Below are positions 32,504 through 41,274 of a stretch of 64,000 nucleotides of DNA, one piece after another. The DNA is from Streptomyces spongiicola (GTDB taxonomy: Bacteria; Actinomycetota; Actinomycetes; Streptomycetales; Streptomycetaceae), in assembly GCF_003122365.1 (NCBI RefSeq), contig NZ_CP029254.1:6388001-6452000 (forward strand). The letters run 5' to 3'. The notes under the pieces were generated by a model. That model was not told the origin of the DNA, made no database searches, and was given only the letters and a program-made list of their open reading frames with translations. Position numbers and translations under genes: made by a program. How positions within the stretch are numbered: the stretch's first letter is position 1; each line of letters begins with the position of its first letter.

Positions 32504-33574
32504 ATGGGCGCGGGACACGCTCACGGTGGTTCGCACGGCCACGGCCACGATCACGCTCATGGTGTGACGGGGGACTCCGACAAGAGATGGCTCTCGATCG
32601 CGCTGGTCCTGATCGTCGGGTTCATGTCGGTCGAGGTCGTCATCGGTTTCGTGGCCGAGTCGCTGGCCCTGATCTCCGATGCCGCGCACATGCTGACCGA
32701 CGCGGTGGCCATCGTCCTCGCGCTCGTGGCGATGCGGATAGCCAGGCGTCCTCCCCGGGGCAGCTACACCTACGGCCTGAAGCGGGTGGAGATCCTGTCC
32801 GCCCAGGTGAACGGGCTCTCCCTGATCCTGCTGGGCGCCTGGCTGACGGTCGAGGCCGTCGAGCGGCTCATCGACCCTCCCGAGGTCAAGGGCGGGCTCA
32901 TGCTGGCCACCGCCCTGGCGGGGGTCGCGGTGAACGTGGCCGCCACCTGGTGCCTGTCCCGGGCCAACCGCTCCTCGCTCAACGTCGAGGGCGCCTACCA
33001 GCACATCCTGAACGACCTGTTCGCGTTCATCGGCACAGCGGTCGCCGCACTCGTCGTGCTCACCACGGGTTTCGCGCGGGCCGACGGCATCGCGACGCTC
33101 GTGGTCGTCGCCCTGATGCTCAGGGCCGGCTACGGCCTGCTCCGCGACTCGGGGAGGATCTTCCTCGAGGCCGCGCCCGCCCATGTCGACCCCGGCCGGC
33201 TCGGTGGGCGGCTGGCGGCGGAGCCGGGTGTACGGGAGATCCACGACCTCCACATCTGGCAGATCGCGTCCGAGGAGGTCGCCCTGTCCGCCCATGTGCT
33301 CGTCGAAGCCGGCGGCGACTGCCACGCCGTACGGCGCGACCTCGAGGACCTGGTGCGCCGCGACTTCGGCATCACGCACACCACGCTCCAGGTGGATCAC
33401 CGGCCGGAGGCCCTCCTCCAGATCGGCGGACACGACGGCGCGCCGGGTGAGGTGACGCACCGGGCCGACCCGCACGGGCGCGGGGACCGGAGCCCGTACG
33501 GACGCGGGGACGGCGGCCCGGGCGATCACGATGGCACGCACGGTCATGGGCCCGTCGGCGCGGTCCTGTCCTGA
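32504..33574 (+). CDS. Cation diffusion facilitator (ZitB/CzcD-type metal exporter)
   Basis: 356 residues from the ATG at 32504, with GAGGGGGAAG upstream. The His-rich N-terminus (HAHGGSHGHGHDHAHG) precedes six transmembrane helices. Metal-site motifs are SLALISDAAHMLTDAVAIVL (TM2, HxxxD) and GAYQHILNDLFAFIGT (TM5, HxxxD). The C-terminal cytoplasmic domain has EIHDLHIWQIASEEVALSAH. It would export Zn2+ (possibly Cd2+ or Co2+) in exchange for protons. The C-terminal ~50 residues are extra, Gly/Asp/His-rich (GGPGDHDGTHGHG), and may also bind metal. No regulator is adjacent. Confidence 0.94.
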   Translation: MGAGHAHGGSHGHGHDHAHGVTGDSDKRWLSIALVLIVGFMSVEVVIGFVAESLALISDAAHMLTDAVAIVLALVAMRIARRPPRGSYTYGLKRVEILSAQVNGLSLILLGAWLTVEAVERLIDPPEVKGGLMLATALAGVAVNVAATWCLSRANRSSLNVEGAYQHILNDLFAFIGTAVAALVVLTTGFARADGIATLVVVALMLRAGYGLLRDSGRIFLEAAPAHVDPGRLGGRLAAEPGVREIHDLHIWQIASEEVALSAHVLVEAGGDCHAVRRDLEDLVRRDFGITHTTLQVDHRPEALLQIGGHDGAPGEVTHRADPHGRGDRSPYGRGDGGPGDHDGTHGHGPVGAVLS

Positions 33575-34013
33575 CCGGTGGCGGCGCAGGCGCCAGGAGC
33601 GCCGGTGGGTGGGGTGGGTTCTCCCGGTGGGGCCCGGCGACGGCAGATCGCCCGCCGCACCCGCCGCACCCGCCGGTCCTCGCCGGCCGGGGCGCCGGGG
33701 TGCGGACGGTGCTTCGGCCGCCCCATGGCGGCCCGGCAGTGCGGCAACAACCGCCAGCATCCGGCAATAAGCGGCAAAAAACAGCAAAAAACGACAACAA
33801 ATGACAGCGAGCGGCGGAGGCCGGTGTCGAACGGCTCAGCCGGAAGGGTGGTCGCCAACCCGGAATCACGCAGGACGGGGGATTTCTGTGATTTTGTGAT
33901 GGGTAGATACGACAAAGAAGGATGAAACGGGACCGGGTGGTCCGGGCCCGAGCGGGAGGGAACACGGGACATCGCCCCGGTCCACGTGCACCCGCGTCAG
34001 TCAGGAGGGCGCG
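33575..34013. other. Gene-free stretch with an A-rich patch, upstream of the NfeD-SPFH operon
   Basis: 439 bp without a gene. At 33760-33810 lies an unusually A-rich patch (AATAAGCGGCAAAAAACAGC and related repeats). A second low-GC patch at 33885-33920 may contain the operon promoter. Confidence 0.45.
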
Positions 34014-34442
34014 ATGGACCTCTGGGCGATCTGGCTGATCATCGCCGCGGTTCTGGTCGCCGCGGAGATCGCCACCCTGACCGCCGCGCTGGGAATGCTG
34101 GGCGGGGCGGCGCTCGTCACGGCGGCGTTCGCCGCGGCCGGAGTGCCGCTGCCGTTCCAGCTGCTGGTCTTCACCGTCGTCGCCGTGGTCAGTGTGGTGT
34201 TCGTGCGGCCCCGGGTTCGGCGCGCACTCAAACCGCGGCGCGAGCGGTTCGGGGTGGACGCACTGGTCGGCCGCACCGCCCAGGTCGTGTCGGAGGTGAC
34301 GGGCTCGGGTGGCAGGGTCCGCATCGGCGGCGAGGAGTGGACCGCCCGCGCATACGACGAGACGCTGGTGATCCCTGCGGGAACGGAAGTGGACGTCATG
34401 GAGATCAGCGGCGCCACCGCAGTCGTCTACCCCCGGGAGTGA
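34014..34442 (+). CDS. NfeD-family membrane protein
   Basis: 142 residues from the ATG at 34014, with AGGAGG upstream. Two to three N-terminal transmembrane helices (IWLIIAAVLVAAEIATLTAA, LLVFTVVAVVSVVF) are followed by the OB-fold typical of NfeD proteins (LVGRTAQVVSE, GGEEWTARAYDE, VMEISGATAVVYPRE). It is followed after 3 bp by an SPFH-domain gene. NfeD and stomatin/paraslipin proteins are a conserved pair thought to organise membrane microdomains. Confidence 0.93.
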   Translation: MDLWAIWLIIAAVLVAAEIATLTAALGMLGGAALVTAAFAAAGVPLPFQLLVFTVVAVVSVVFVRPRVRRALKPRRERFGVDALVGRTAQVVSEVTGSGGRVRIGGEEWTARAYDETLVIPAGTEVDVMEISGATAVVYPRE

Positions 34443-34445
34443 GTC

Positions 34446-35489
34446 ATGGAAGCCACGGCGCTCTTCGTCGGCGTGATCATCGCGCTCTTGGCGGTCATCA
34501 CCGTGCTTCGGGCGGTCCGCGTCGTCCCCCAGGCGCGTGCCCGCAACGTCGAGCGGCTCGGGCGGTACCACCGCACGCTGCAACCGGGGCTCAACGTGGT
34601 CATCCCCTACGTCGACCGGGTCTATCCCGTGATCGACCTCCGTGAGCAGGTCGTCTCCTTCCGGCCGCAGCCCGTGATCACCGAGGACAACCTGGTGGTG
34701 GAGATCGACACCGTGGTCTACTTCCAGGTCACCGACCCCCGGGCGGCCGCCTACGAGATCGCGAACTATCTGCAGGCCGTCGAGCAGCTCACCGTCACCA
34801 CACTGCGCAACGTCGTCGGCTCGATGGATCTGGAGCAGACCCTCACCTCACGCGACATCATCAACAACCAGCTGCGCGGGGTGCTGGACGAGGCCACCGG
34901 CAAGTGGGGGCTGAGGGTCAACCGTGTGGAGATCAAGGCCATCGACCCTCCGCAGTCCATCAAGGACGCGATGGAGAAGCAGATGCGGGCCGAGCGGGAC
35001 AAGCGGGCCGCGATTCTCGGGGCCGAGGGGCAGCGGCAGGCCCAGATCCTCACCGCCGAGGGGGAGAAGCAGTCCGCCGTTCTCCGGGCGGAGGGCAACC
35101 GGACCGCGGACATCCTCAAGGCCGAGGGGCAGTCCCGGGCCATCGACGAGGTGTTCCAGGCGGTGCACCGCAACGACCCGGACCCCAAACTGCTCGCCTA
35201 CCAGTACCTCCAGGTGCTGCCGCAGCTGGCACAGGGATCGGGCAACACGTTCTGGGTCATCCCCGGTGAGGTCACCTCCGCGCTCCAGGGCGTGTCCCGC
35301 GCCTTCAGCGAGGCGCTGCCCCAGTCGCCCGCGACCCGGGAGGAGGCCTCCGGCGCCACGGCCGACCGGAAGGCCGCTGACGACGCGGCGCGGGCCGCGG
35401 AAGCCGCGGCCGAGGCCGTCGCCGACGCCGTCCAGTCGACCACGGCACCTCCGCTCCCCGCGCCGCCCCCGACCGGCGGGTCGGCCTGA
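34446..35489 (+). CDS. SPFH-domain (stomatin/prohibitin) protein
   Basis: 347 residues. An N-terminal membrane helix (ATALFVGVIIALLAVITVLR) is followed by the SPFH domain (RVVPQARARNVERLGRYHRT, QPVITEDNLVVEIDTVVYFQ) and then a long coiled coil with the repeated motif GAEGQRQAQILTAEGEKQSA, typical of paraslipins. The C-terminal tail is Ala/Pro-rich. It lies 3 bp after the NfeD gene in the same frame direction, so they form one operon. It scaffolds membrane microdomains; this is family knowledge. Confidence 0.95.
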   Translation: MEATALFVGVIIALLAVITVLRAVRVVPQARARNVERLGRYHRTLQPGLNVVIPYVDRVYPVIDLREQVVSFRPQPVITEDNLVVEIDTVVYFQVTDPRAAAYEIANYLQAVEQLTVTTLRNVVGSMDLEQTLTSRDIINNQLRGVLDEATGKWGLRVNRVEIKAIDPPQSIKDAMEKQMRAERDKRAAILGAEGQRQAQILTAEGEKQSAVLRAEGNRTADILKAEGQSRAIDEVFQAVHRNDPDPKLLAYQYLQVLPQLAQGSGNTFWVIPGEVTSALQGVSRAFSEALPQSPATREEASGATADRKAADDAARAAEAAAEAVADAVQSTTAPPLPAPPPTGGSA

Positions 35490-35599
35490 GGGCCTTGCGG
35501 GTGTCCGGTGGCCCGCCTCCGGAGTCGCTGACCGGCCGCCTGCCAGTCGCCGGCCGGCGGCCGCGTGCGCGGCTCGGCCGGGGTGCGGGCCGGCAGTCA

Positions 35600-35710
35600 G
35601 CAACCAGGAGCCACGGGCTGGCAGCCGGCAGCCAGGAGTCGGGAGCAGGGAGCCGGGAGCCGCGCACAGGGACTTTGGGAGCCGGGAGCCGGGCACAGGG
35701 AGGTGCATGG
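35600..35710 (+). repeat. Degenerate GGGAGCC-type repeats
   Basis: Units such as GGCAGCC, GGGAGCA and GGGAGCCGGGAGCC recur about ten times between the SPFH gene and the small frame at 35712. No other feature is seen in this 220-bp stretch. Confidence 0.6.
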
Positions 35711-35711
35711 G

Positions 35712-35867
35712 GTGGACGCGCAGCCGGGAGCTGCCGAGCTGGGAGCGTATCCGGCTCTGCGTCGTCTCGCGGCCGAGGCGGGGTTCCAGGATCGTGCCGA
35801 CGCCACAGCGGCGGTGGCGGGCCATGAACCGGCAGGGCACCGGACCGTAACGCCGCTCAGAGCCTGA
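35712..35867 (+). CDS. Possible small protein, unrecognised
   Basis: 51 codons from a GTG at 35712, with GGGAGGT seven bases upstream. The sequence DAQPGAAELGAYPALRRLAA is followed by EAGFQDRADATAAVAGHE, an ordinary helical composition with good third-position bias. It overlaps the 3' end of the convergent GAP-family gene by 11 bp. Whether it is expressed is unknown. Confidence 0.4.
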   Translation: MDAQPGAAELGAYPALRRLAAEAGFQDRADATAAVAGHEPAGHRTVTPLRA

Positions 35868-36510
35868 CGGCCCCTTCGAAGACGACGAGGACGCCCACCG
35901 CGGCGATCACCACCGCCATCACCCCCGCGGCATGGCCCTCAAGCCACCGTCTGATCCGGGTCAGCGGGGCGAGGACCCGCTCACCCATGAGTACATGGAG
36001 CGCCACGGGCAGGGCCACCGTGCTGGCGGCACAGGCGGTGAACAGGGCGAGGGCCGTCACACCGCTCGTGGTGGCGTGCGCACCGGACCCGATGGCGAGA
36101 CCGGCGGCGGCGGAGAGCAGCAGGATCTTCGGGTTGGCGAGCGACAGCAGCAGCCCGAGCCGGAACGCCCTGGCCGGGTGCGCGCCGCTGAGCAGCCGCA
36201 TCCAGCCCGGCGCCGGTCTGCCCTGCCGGGTCAGCCACTGGCGGAGGCCGAAGGCGATGAGGAGCGATCCCAGGCCGACCCGGGCCCAGGCGACCCACGG
36301 CGGACCCTCCTCGGGGCGGTGGACGACGGAGGCCAGCGCGGCAGAGGCGCTCGCCGGGGCGACGATGCCGATGACCCAGCCGGCCAGAAAGGCGCTGCTG
36401 GTCGCCCGCGGCCGCGGGGTGAACTGCATGAAGAGCGCGGGGATGAGGGTGAACGGCGACACGGCGATCACCACCGCGAAGAACACGACCTCACCGAATG
36501 CCACCGGCAC
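35857..36510 (-). CDS. GAP/Sap-family small-molecule exporter-like membrane protein
   Basis: 217 residues from a GTG at 36510 (GTG at 36504 is an alternative). Six transmembrane helices are visible. The N-terminus VVFFAVVIAVSPFTLIPALF, followed by FTPRPRATSSAFLAGWVIGI, and the middle LGLLLSLANPKILLLSAAAG fit the GAP (Sap, sulfolipid-addressing) branch of the LysE superfamily. It probably exports a lipid or small polar molecule. No partner gene is adjacent. Confidence 0.82.
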   Translation of the reverse strand: MPVAFGEVVFFAVVIAVSPFTLIPALFMQFTPRPRATSSAFLAGWVIGIVAPASASAALASVVHRPEEGPPWVAWARVGLGSLLIAFGLRQWLTRQGRPAPGWMRLLSGAHPARAFRLGLLLSLANPKILLLSAAAGLAIGSGAHATTSGVTALALFTACAASTVALPVALHVLMGERVLAPLTRIRRWLEGHAAGVMAVVIAAVGVLVVFEGAVRL

Positions 36511-37019
36511 CGCCCTCTACCGCCCTCGTCCTGCGCGTGTGCACGCACGGTCGCCCCTGTGTACGCGACCCGCCCGTGCCGCACCGGGATTCCCGGGGCA
36601 CGGTGACTCTGCCGAGGATGTCACACGGCCCGGCGCATCGGGAGGCGGCGACCGCCCGGGTACGCGTCGGCGCGCCCCTGCTTCGAAGCGTACGGCCGCC
36701 GGTGCCGTCGGGGTTCTCCGCAGCGTACGGCCGCGCTCCCGCCGCGCGCCTTCTCCGAAGCCCGCGGGCCTCGGGGCCGTGCCCGGGCCGCCGGCGGCGC
36801 GAGGAAGCCCGCGGGCCTCGGGGCCGTGCCCGGGCCGCCGGCGGCGCGAACACAGGCCGCCCGGCGGCCCGGGACCCGGCACGCGCACCGTGTGAGCCGG
36901 TCAGGGGACGTCCTGGCGGGTCCGGCCACGGGTGGACCGAGCGGTGATCGATCCGGGTCAGAATGCCGGACGGCCCGCCGGCGCGGCGGGAGCTACCGCG
37001 AATCGGAAGGGCGGGCGGC
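36511..37019. other. 509-bp spacer containing a 46-bp direct repeat
   Basis: No gene is seen between the GAP-family gene (minus) and the P450 gene (plus). It holds the divergent promoters, none of which I can place, and the direct repeat at 36757-36849. Confidence 0.5.
36757..36849 (+). repeat. 46-bp perfect direct repeat
   Basis: Identical 46-bp blocks starting GAAGCCCGCGGGCCTCGGGG lie at 36757-36802 and 36804-36849, one base apart. Each contains nested inverted repeats. Confidence 0.92.
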
Positions 37020-38240
37020 ATGGGCGGCATGAACGGCGAGACCCTGATGCGACGGATCCTCGACCACGGGAGCCGTGCCGACCCCTATCCGCTGTACGCC
37101 GAGCTGCGCGGGACGCCGGTGTGCAGGCAGGAGGACGGCAGCTACGCCGTCAGCACCTACCATGAGGTCCTGGCCCTGCTGCACGACCCCCGTCTCACCT
37201 CCACCAACGCCGAGCAGGAGGCGGCCGACGGGGGGAAGCTCCCGCCCAGCATCCTCGGCATGGACCCGCCCGAGCACGACCGCGTCCGGTCCCTGCTGAT
37301 GCGGCAGTTCGGGCCCCCGCACACGCCGAGCCTGGTCAAGGACATGCGCGGGGACCTCGAGACGACGGTCAACAAGCTGATCGACGCCTTCCCCGAGGGG
37401 GGAGAGGCCGACCTGGTGGACGCCTTCGCCTATCCCTTCCCCGTGACCGTCATCTGCCGGCTCCTCGGGGTGCCGCCCGAGGACGAGCCGCGCTTCAGGG
37501 GCTGGGCCGACAAGCTGGTCGCCTCCATCGACCCCCGGCCCGGCGAGGACCCGGCCGTCAGGCTGAGGCAAGGGGCCGAGACCAGGCAGGAACTAGCGCT
37601 CTACCTCAACGACCTGGTGGAGAAGGGCGCCGGCGGGTCCGGGGACGGAATGCTGTTCCGGCTCGCCGGGGACCACGACGCCGAAGGCGGACCGCTCAGC
37701 CGTCTGGAGCTTCTCGTCGCCTCGGTCCTGCTGCTGATCGCGGGCCACGAGACGACGGTCAACCTCATCACCAACGGCGCGCTCACCCTGCTGCGGCGCC
37801 CGGAGCAGTGGGAGCGGCTGCGCCGGGAGCCGGAGATCGCGCCGCGGCTCATCGAGGAACTGCTCCGGTTCGAGCCGCCGGTACAGATGATCCCGAGGCG
37901 GGGTGCGCTGGCGGACATCGAGATCGGCGACGTCACCATCCCGGCGGGATCGACGGTCGCCCTGGTCCTGGCATCGGGGAACCGCGACCCGAAGCGCTTC
38001 GCCGACCCGGACACCTTCGACCCGGACCGCCCCGACATCGAGCACCTCGGCTTCGGCAGCGGTATCCACGTCTGCTTCGGCGCGCCACTCGCCCGCCTGG
38101 AGGCCCAGGTCGCCCTCACCGAACTGGTTCGCCGGCTCGACGGCCCGCGTCTGCTTCAGGACCCTCCGCCGTACCGCAGCAGTGCGGTGCTGCGCGGGCC
38201 GCGGCATCTGCCGGTCGGTTTCGACCGCGTCCTGGTCTGA
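37020..38240 (+). CDS. Cytochrome P450 (class I, bacterial)
   Basis: 406 residues if started at the ATG at 37020; the ATG at 37029 is an equal alternative. The I-helix oxygen-binding motif is LLIAGHETTVNLI, the K-helix E-x-x-R is in IEELLRFEPP, and the heme-binding loop is GFGSGIHVCFGAPLARLE with the Cys thiolate ligand. Overall it resembles CYP107/CYP105-like bacterial P450s. It would hydroxylate an unknown substrate using electrons from ferredoxin. No ferredoxin or reductase gene is adjacent, and no pathway genes surround it. It is convergent with the carrier-domain membrane protein gene. Confidence 0.95.
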   Translation: MGGMNGETLMRRILDHGSRADPYPLYAELRGTPVCRQEDGSYAVSTYHEVLALLHDPRLTSTNAEQEAADGGKLPPSILGMDPPEHDRVRSLLMRQFGPPHTPSLVKDMRGDLETTVNKLIDAFPEGGEADLVDAFAYPFPVTVICRLLGVPPEDEPRFRGWADKLVASIDPRPGEDPAVRLRQGAETRQELALYLNDLVEKGAGGSGDGMLFRLAGDHDAEGGPLSRLELLVASVLLLIAGHETTVNLITNGALTLLRRPEQWERLRREPEIAPRLIEELLRFEPPVQMIPRRGALADIEIGDVTIPAGSTVALVLASGNRDPKRFADPDTFDPDRPDIEHLGFGSGIHVCFGAPLARLEAQVALTELVRRLDGPRLLQDPPPYRSSAVLRGPRHLPVGFDRVLV

Positions 38241-38325
38241 CACCGCCCGCCCGGCCGGCCGGGCCGCTCGGGGCTGCCGGACGCCTCCGCCGCCGCCCGG
38301 CGCTGTGGGCGTTCCCCGCCGCGCG

Positions 38326-41274
38326 TCAGCGCAGCGCCGCGGACGGCCTGCCGTCGACCGGTTCACGGCAGACGGGCACCCGTCGTACCGCGATGCCCTC
38401 CCGGGCCGGGTTGCCGCCCCAGTCCTCCCGGGCGGGTACCTCCTCGCCCTTCATCAGGAAGGAGTCGGCGGCGAGTCCGGCGTGGTCGCCGACCGTCGTC
38501 CCGTAGTGGACGAAGGCGCCGACACCCAGGGTCACATGGGCGCCGAGTGTCACCTGGTCGGACTTGAAGGCGCCGTCCTCCTGGGAGTGGCACTGGATGA
38601 CGGTGCCGGCGTTGAGCGTGCACTCGTCGCCGATGGTGACGAGGGACCGTTCGATCAGCGTGCAGCCGTCGTCGAAGACCCGCCGGCCGATCCGGACCCC
38701 CAGCAGCCGCCAGACGAGGTTCTTGAACGGGGTGCCGTTGAAGAGCTGCATATAGCGGTGGGTCGTCAGCTTCCAGAAGCGCTCGTGCCGCCAGAAGGAC
38801 AGGTCGTAGATCGAGCAGTACAGCGGCCTCAGCGGCCGGACCCGGATCACGATCCGCTCGACCAGCGCGAAGTAGGCGACGGTGAACACCAGGGTGATCA
38901 GGCTGAACAGCACGACCGACGCCACACCGTGGGCGTGGTAGAGATCGACCGCGGTCATGCCGATGAGGGCGACGACATAGAAGTGGAACCAGCGCACCAG
39001 CAGGTGCAGGGCCGCCGTCACGGCGTTGTGGCGGTTCTTCGCCCTCAGGCGGTGGCGCAGTTCGTCGCCGGTGGCGAGGTGGTCGAAGCGCTGGTCCCGC
39101 CGGACCGTGCGCGGTATCTCGAAGCTCGGCGAGCCCAGCAGCCCCACGCCTTCGCGGACCGGGCCGTCGACGGGCACCATGACCTTGGTCGCGAGCAGGC
39201 AGTTGTCCCCGATACGGCTGCGCGCGGGGTAGACGACGTTGTTGCCGAGGAAGCTGCTCGCCCCGATCGAGGCCGGGGAGAGGCGGAACGTGGTGCTGGA
39301 GAAGTCGGCGTTGATGACCGACAGGCCGTCCGCGACCATCGTGCCGGTGCCGACCCGGCTCAGGTACGGGGTGTCGTGCTTGACCAGCGAGCCGAAGTTC
39401 GAACCCGTCTGCTGGACCCGGCACAGGTCGTACCCGAGGCAGCGGAGGTAGTGGACGATGGCGGAGCTGTCGCCGAAGAGCAGGACGAAGAACCTGACGT
39501 TGGTCATCCGGGTGAGGGCCCGCTGGAAACCGTGGTGGACCCCGAACAGGGGGTAGACCCTGCCCGGCTTGATCGCCAGGCGCAGCAGCCGGGGTACGGC
39601 GTTCATGGTGACCAGGGCCGCCAGCAGACCGCCGAAGAAGGTGACGAGCGAGGCGATCAGCACATCGAGGTAGAACCCGGGGCTGGTCAGGGCCAGCTCG
39701 GGGTGCAGCAGTGCGTCGAGCTGCGGCAGTACGGCGAACAGCAGGCCGAGACCACCCAGCGCGATGGGCAGGTACACCCCCAGCAGCAGGAGGAGCTGAG
39801 CCGCCGTGTAGAGGACCTTGCGCAGTCCGCCGCAGGTCGCGGGCTCGACGGCGCGGAAGTCCGTGGTGGTCGGCTGGGCCGGTGATCCGTGCCATGACTC
39901 GCCCGCGGGGACGGCCTGTCCGGTGTGCAGCGAGGAGGCATGGCCGAGCTGGGCGCCGTCGTCCATCGAGGTACCGATGTCGAGGACCGTCTGCTCGCTG
40001 ACGGTCACGTCGCGCCCGAGCGTCACGGGACCGGTCTCGATCATGCCGTCGCCGGCCCGGTAGCAGGCGAACAGCACGTCCTTGCGGATGACGGTGCCCT
40101 CGCCGATCGTGAGCAGGTCCGTGCACACCGGCACGCTGCGGGAGAAGACCGAGACGTTCCGGCCGATCTGCGCGCCCAGCGCCCGCAGATACAGCACATA
40201 CAGCGGTGTGCCGGCGAACAGGCGCATCGGACTGAGCCGGATCAGGGTCTTCACGCACCAGAACCGCAGATAACCGAGACTCCACACGGCGAGCCGGCGG
40301 GGCCGGAAGCGCCCGATCAGCAACCACTTGGCCACGACGGGGAGTGCGGAGAGGGCCGTGAAGGCCGCGGCCGCGAACAGAGCCGAGCGCAGGTAGACGC
40401 CGAGAGCCCCCGAGCCGCCCCTGATCCACTCGTATCCGCTGGTCAGGATGACGGCCACCACGAGGGACAGGCCCAGGAAGAACAGGAACTGCAGCGTGCC
40501 GCACAGCACGTACCGCCGGGTGCGCATCCCGGCAGACGCCTCCGGGGCCCCCGCCGCCGTCGCCGACGTCGCGACTGACGCCACTTTCGACGTGCTACCT
40601 GACGCACATCCCGAGGTGCTTCCCGAGGTGCTTCCCGTGCTTCCCGAGGTGTTTCCCGACGTGCCCGCCGGGGGCGGCTCCGTCGGCGCCGGGGCCGGCG
40701 GGTCTGTGGGGGTCAGTGCCGCGGCGAGGCGCCGGATGGTCGGATTGCGGTAGACGTCCTTCATCGACACGGTGGGGAGGTCGTCGCGTTTGCGGACGCG
40801 GGCGCAGAACCGGGCCATGATCATGGAGTCGGCGCCGAGGTCGGTGAAGAAGTGGCTGTCGGCGGGTATCCGCTCGGTGCGCAGGATGCCCCCGAGCACC
40901 TCGGCCAGCAGCGTCTCGGTGGGGTCGCCCTGCCGCGCCGGGCCCCCGGCGGGTGGTTGCGCCGGGGGCGGCGGGTCTGTGGGGGTCAGTGCCGCGGCGA
41001 GGCGCCGGATGGTCGGATTGCGGTAGACGTCCTTCATCGACACGGTGGGGAGGTCGTCGCGTTTGCGGACGCGGGCGCAGAACCGGGCCATGATCATGGA
41101 GTCGGCGCCGAGGTCGGTGAAGAAGTGGCTGTCGGCGGGTATCCGCTCGGTGCGCAGGATGCCCCCGAGCACCTCGGCCAGCAGCGTCTCGGTGCTTCTT
41201 GCGGTGGCCGGGTCCGCCCGGACCGCCGAGTCGCCGCCTGCGGTGGCGGACCGCTGGAAGCTGTTGCAGGTCAC
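38326..41274 (-). CDS. Membrane protein with two identical carrier (ACP/PCP) domains and Pls-like left-handed-helix modules
   Basis: 982 residues from a GTG at 41274, with GGGAGGAACC upstream. Residues 27-97 and 118-188 are two phosphopantetheine carrier domains of identical sequence, each with LGADSMIMARF; the attachment serines are Ser59 and Ser150. A Ser/Thr/Gly linker (about 195-245) follows. The remaining ~730 residues alternate membrane helices (first YVLCGTLQFLFFLGLSLVVA) with left-handed beta-helix segments typical of acyltransferases (IGEGTVIRKDVLF, IGDECTLNAGTVIQ). This resembles the C-terminal half of Pls (epsilon-polylysine synthetase)-type enzymes but lacks an adenylation domain. 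An A domain in trans must load it if it is active. No such gene is nearby. Confidence 0.85.
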   Translation of the reverse strand: MTCNSFQRSATAGGDSAVRADPATARSTETLLAEVLGGILRTERIPADSHFFTDLGADSMIMARFCARVRKRDDLPTVSMKDVYRNPTIRRLAAALTPTDPPPPAQPPAGGPARQGDPTETLLAEVLGGILRTERIPADSHFFTDLGADSMIMARFCARVRKRDDLPTVSMKDVYRNPTIRRLAAALTPTDPPAPAPTEPPPAGTSGNTSGSTGSTSGSTSGCASGSTSKVASVATSATAAGAPEASAGMRTRRYVLCGTLQFLFFLGLSLVVAVILTSGYEWIRGGSGALGVYLRSALFAAAAFTALSALPVVAKWLLIGRFRPRRLAVWSLGYLRFWCVKTLIRLSPMRLFAGTPLYVLYLRALGAQIGRNVSVFSRSVPVCTDLLTIGEGTVIRKDVLFACYRAGDGMIETGPVTLGRDVTVSEQTVLDIGTSMDDGAQLGHASSLHTGQAVPAGESWHGSPAQPTTTDFRAVEPATCGGLRKVLYTAAQLLLLLGVYLPIALGGLGLLFAVLPQLDALLHPELALTSPGFYLDVLIASLVTFFGGLLAALVTMNAVPRLLRLAIKPGRVYPLFGVHHGFQRALTRMTNVRFFVLLFGDSSAIVHYLRCLGYDLCRVQQTGSNFGSLVKHDTPYLSRVGTGTMVADGLSVINADFSSTTFRLSPASIGASSFLGNNVVYPARSRIGDNCLLATKVMVPVDGPVREGVGLLGSPSFEIPRTVRRDQRFDHLATGDELRHRLRAKNRHNAVTAALHLLVRWFHFYVVALIGMTAVDLYHAHGVASVVLFSLITLVFTVAYFALVERIVIRVRPLRPLYCSIYDLSFWRHERFWKLTTHRYMQLFNGTPFKNLVWRLLGVRIGRRVFDDGCTLIERSLVTIGDECTLNAGTVIQCHSQEDGAFKSDQVTLGAHVTLGVGAFVHYGTTVGDHAGLAADSFLMKGEEVPAREDWGGNPAREGIAVRRVPVCREPVDGRPSAALR
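40697..40921. repeat. Copy 1 of a 225-bp perfect intragenic duplication
   Basis: Identical at every base to 40970-41194; offset 273 bp (91 codons). It encodes the second carrier domain (residues ~118-192). Confidence 0.95.
40970..41194. repeat. Copy 2 of the 225-bp perfect intragenic duplication
   Basis: It encodes the first carrier domain (residues ~27-101). Absence of even silent differences between the copies implies a recent duplication or ongoing gene conversion. Confidence 0.95.

Noticed and set aside
32456..33787. 443-codon minus-strand frame over the CDF exporter gene
   Set aside because: The plus strand has clear CDF motifs and His-rich ends; this frame is their shadow.
37903..39885. 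660-codon plus-strand frame crossing the P450 end and the carrier-domain gene
   Set aside because: It spans two real genes on different strands and has no domain signal.
37020..41274. Small biosynthetic gene cluster (P450 plus carrier-domain protein)
   Set aside because: No adenylation, ketosynthase, condensation or tailoring partners are present, and the two genes are convergent.
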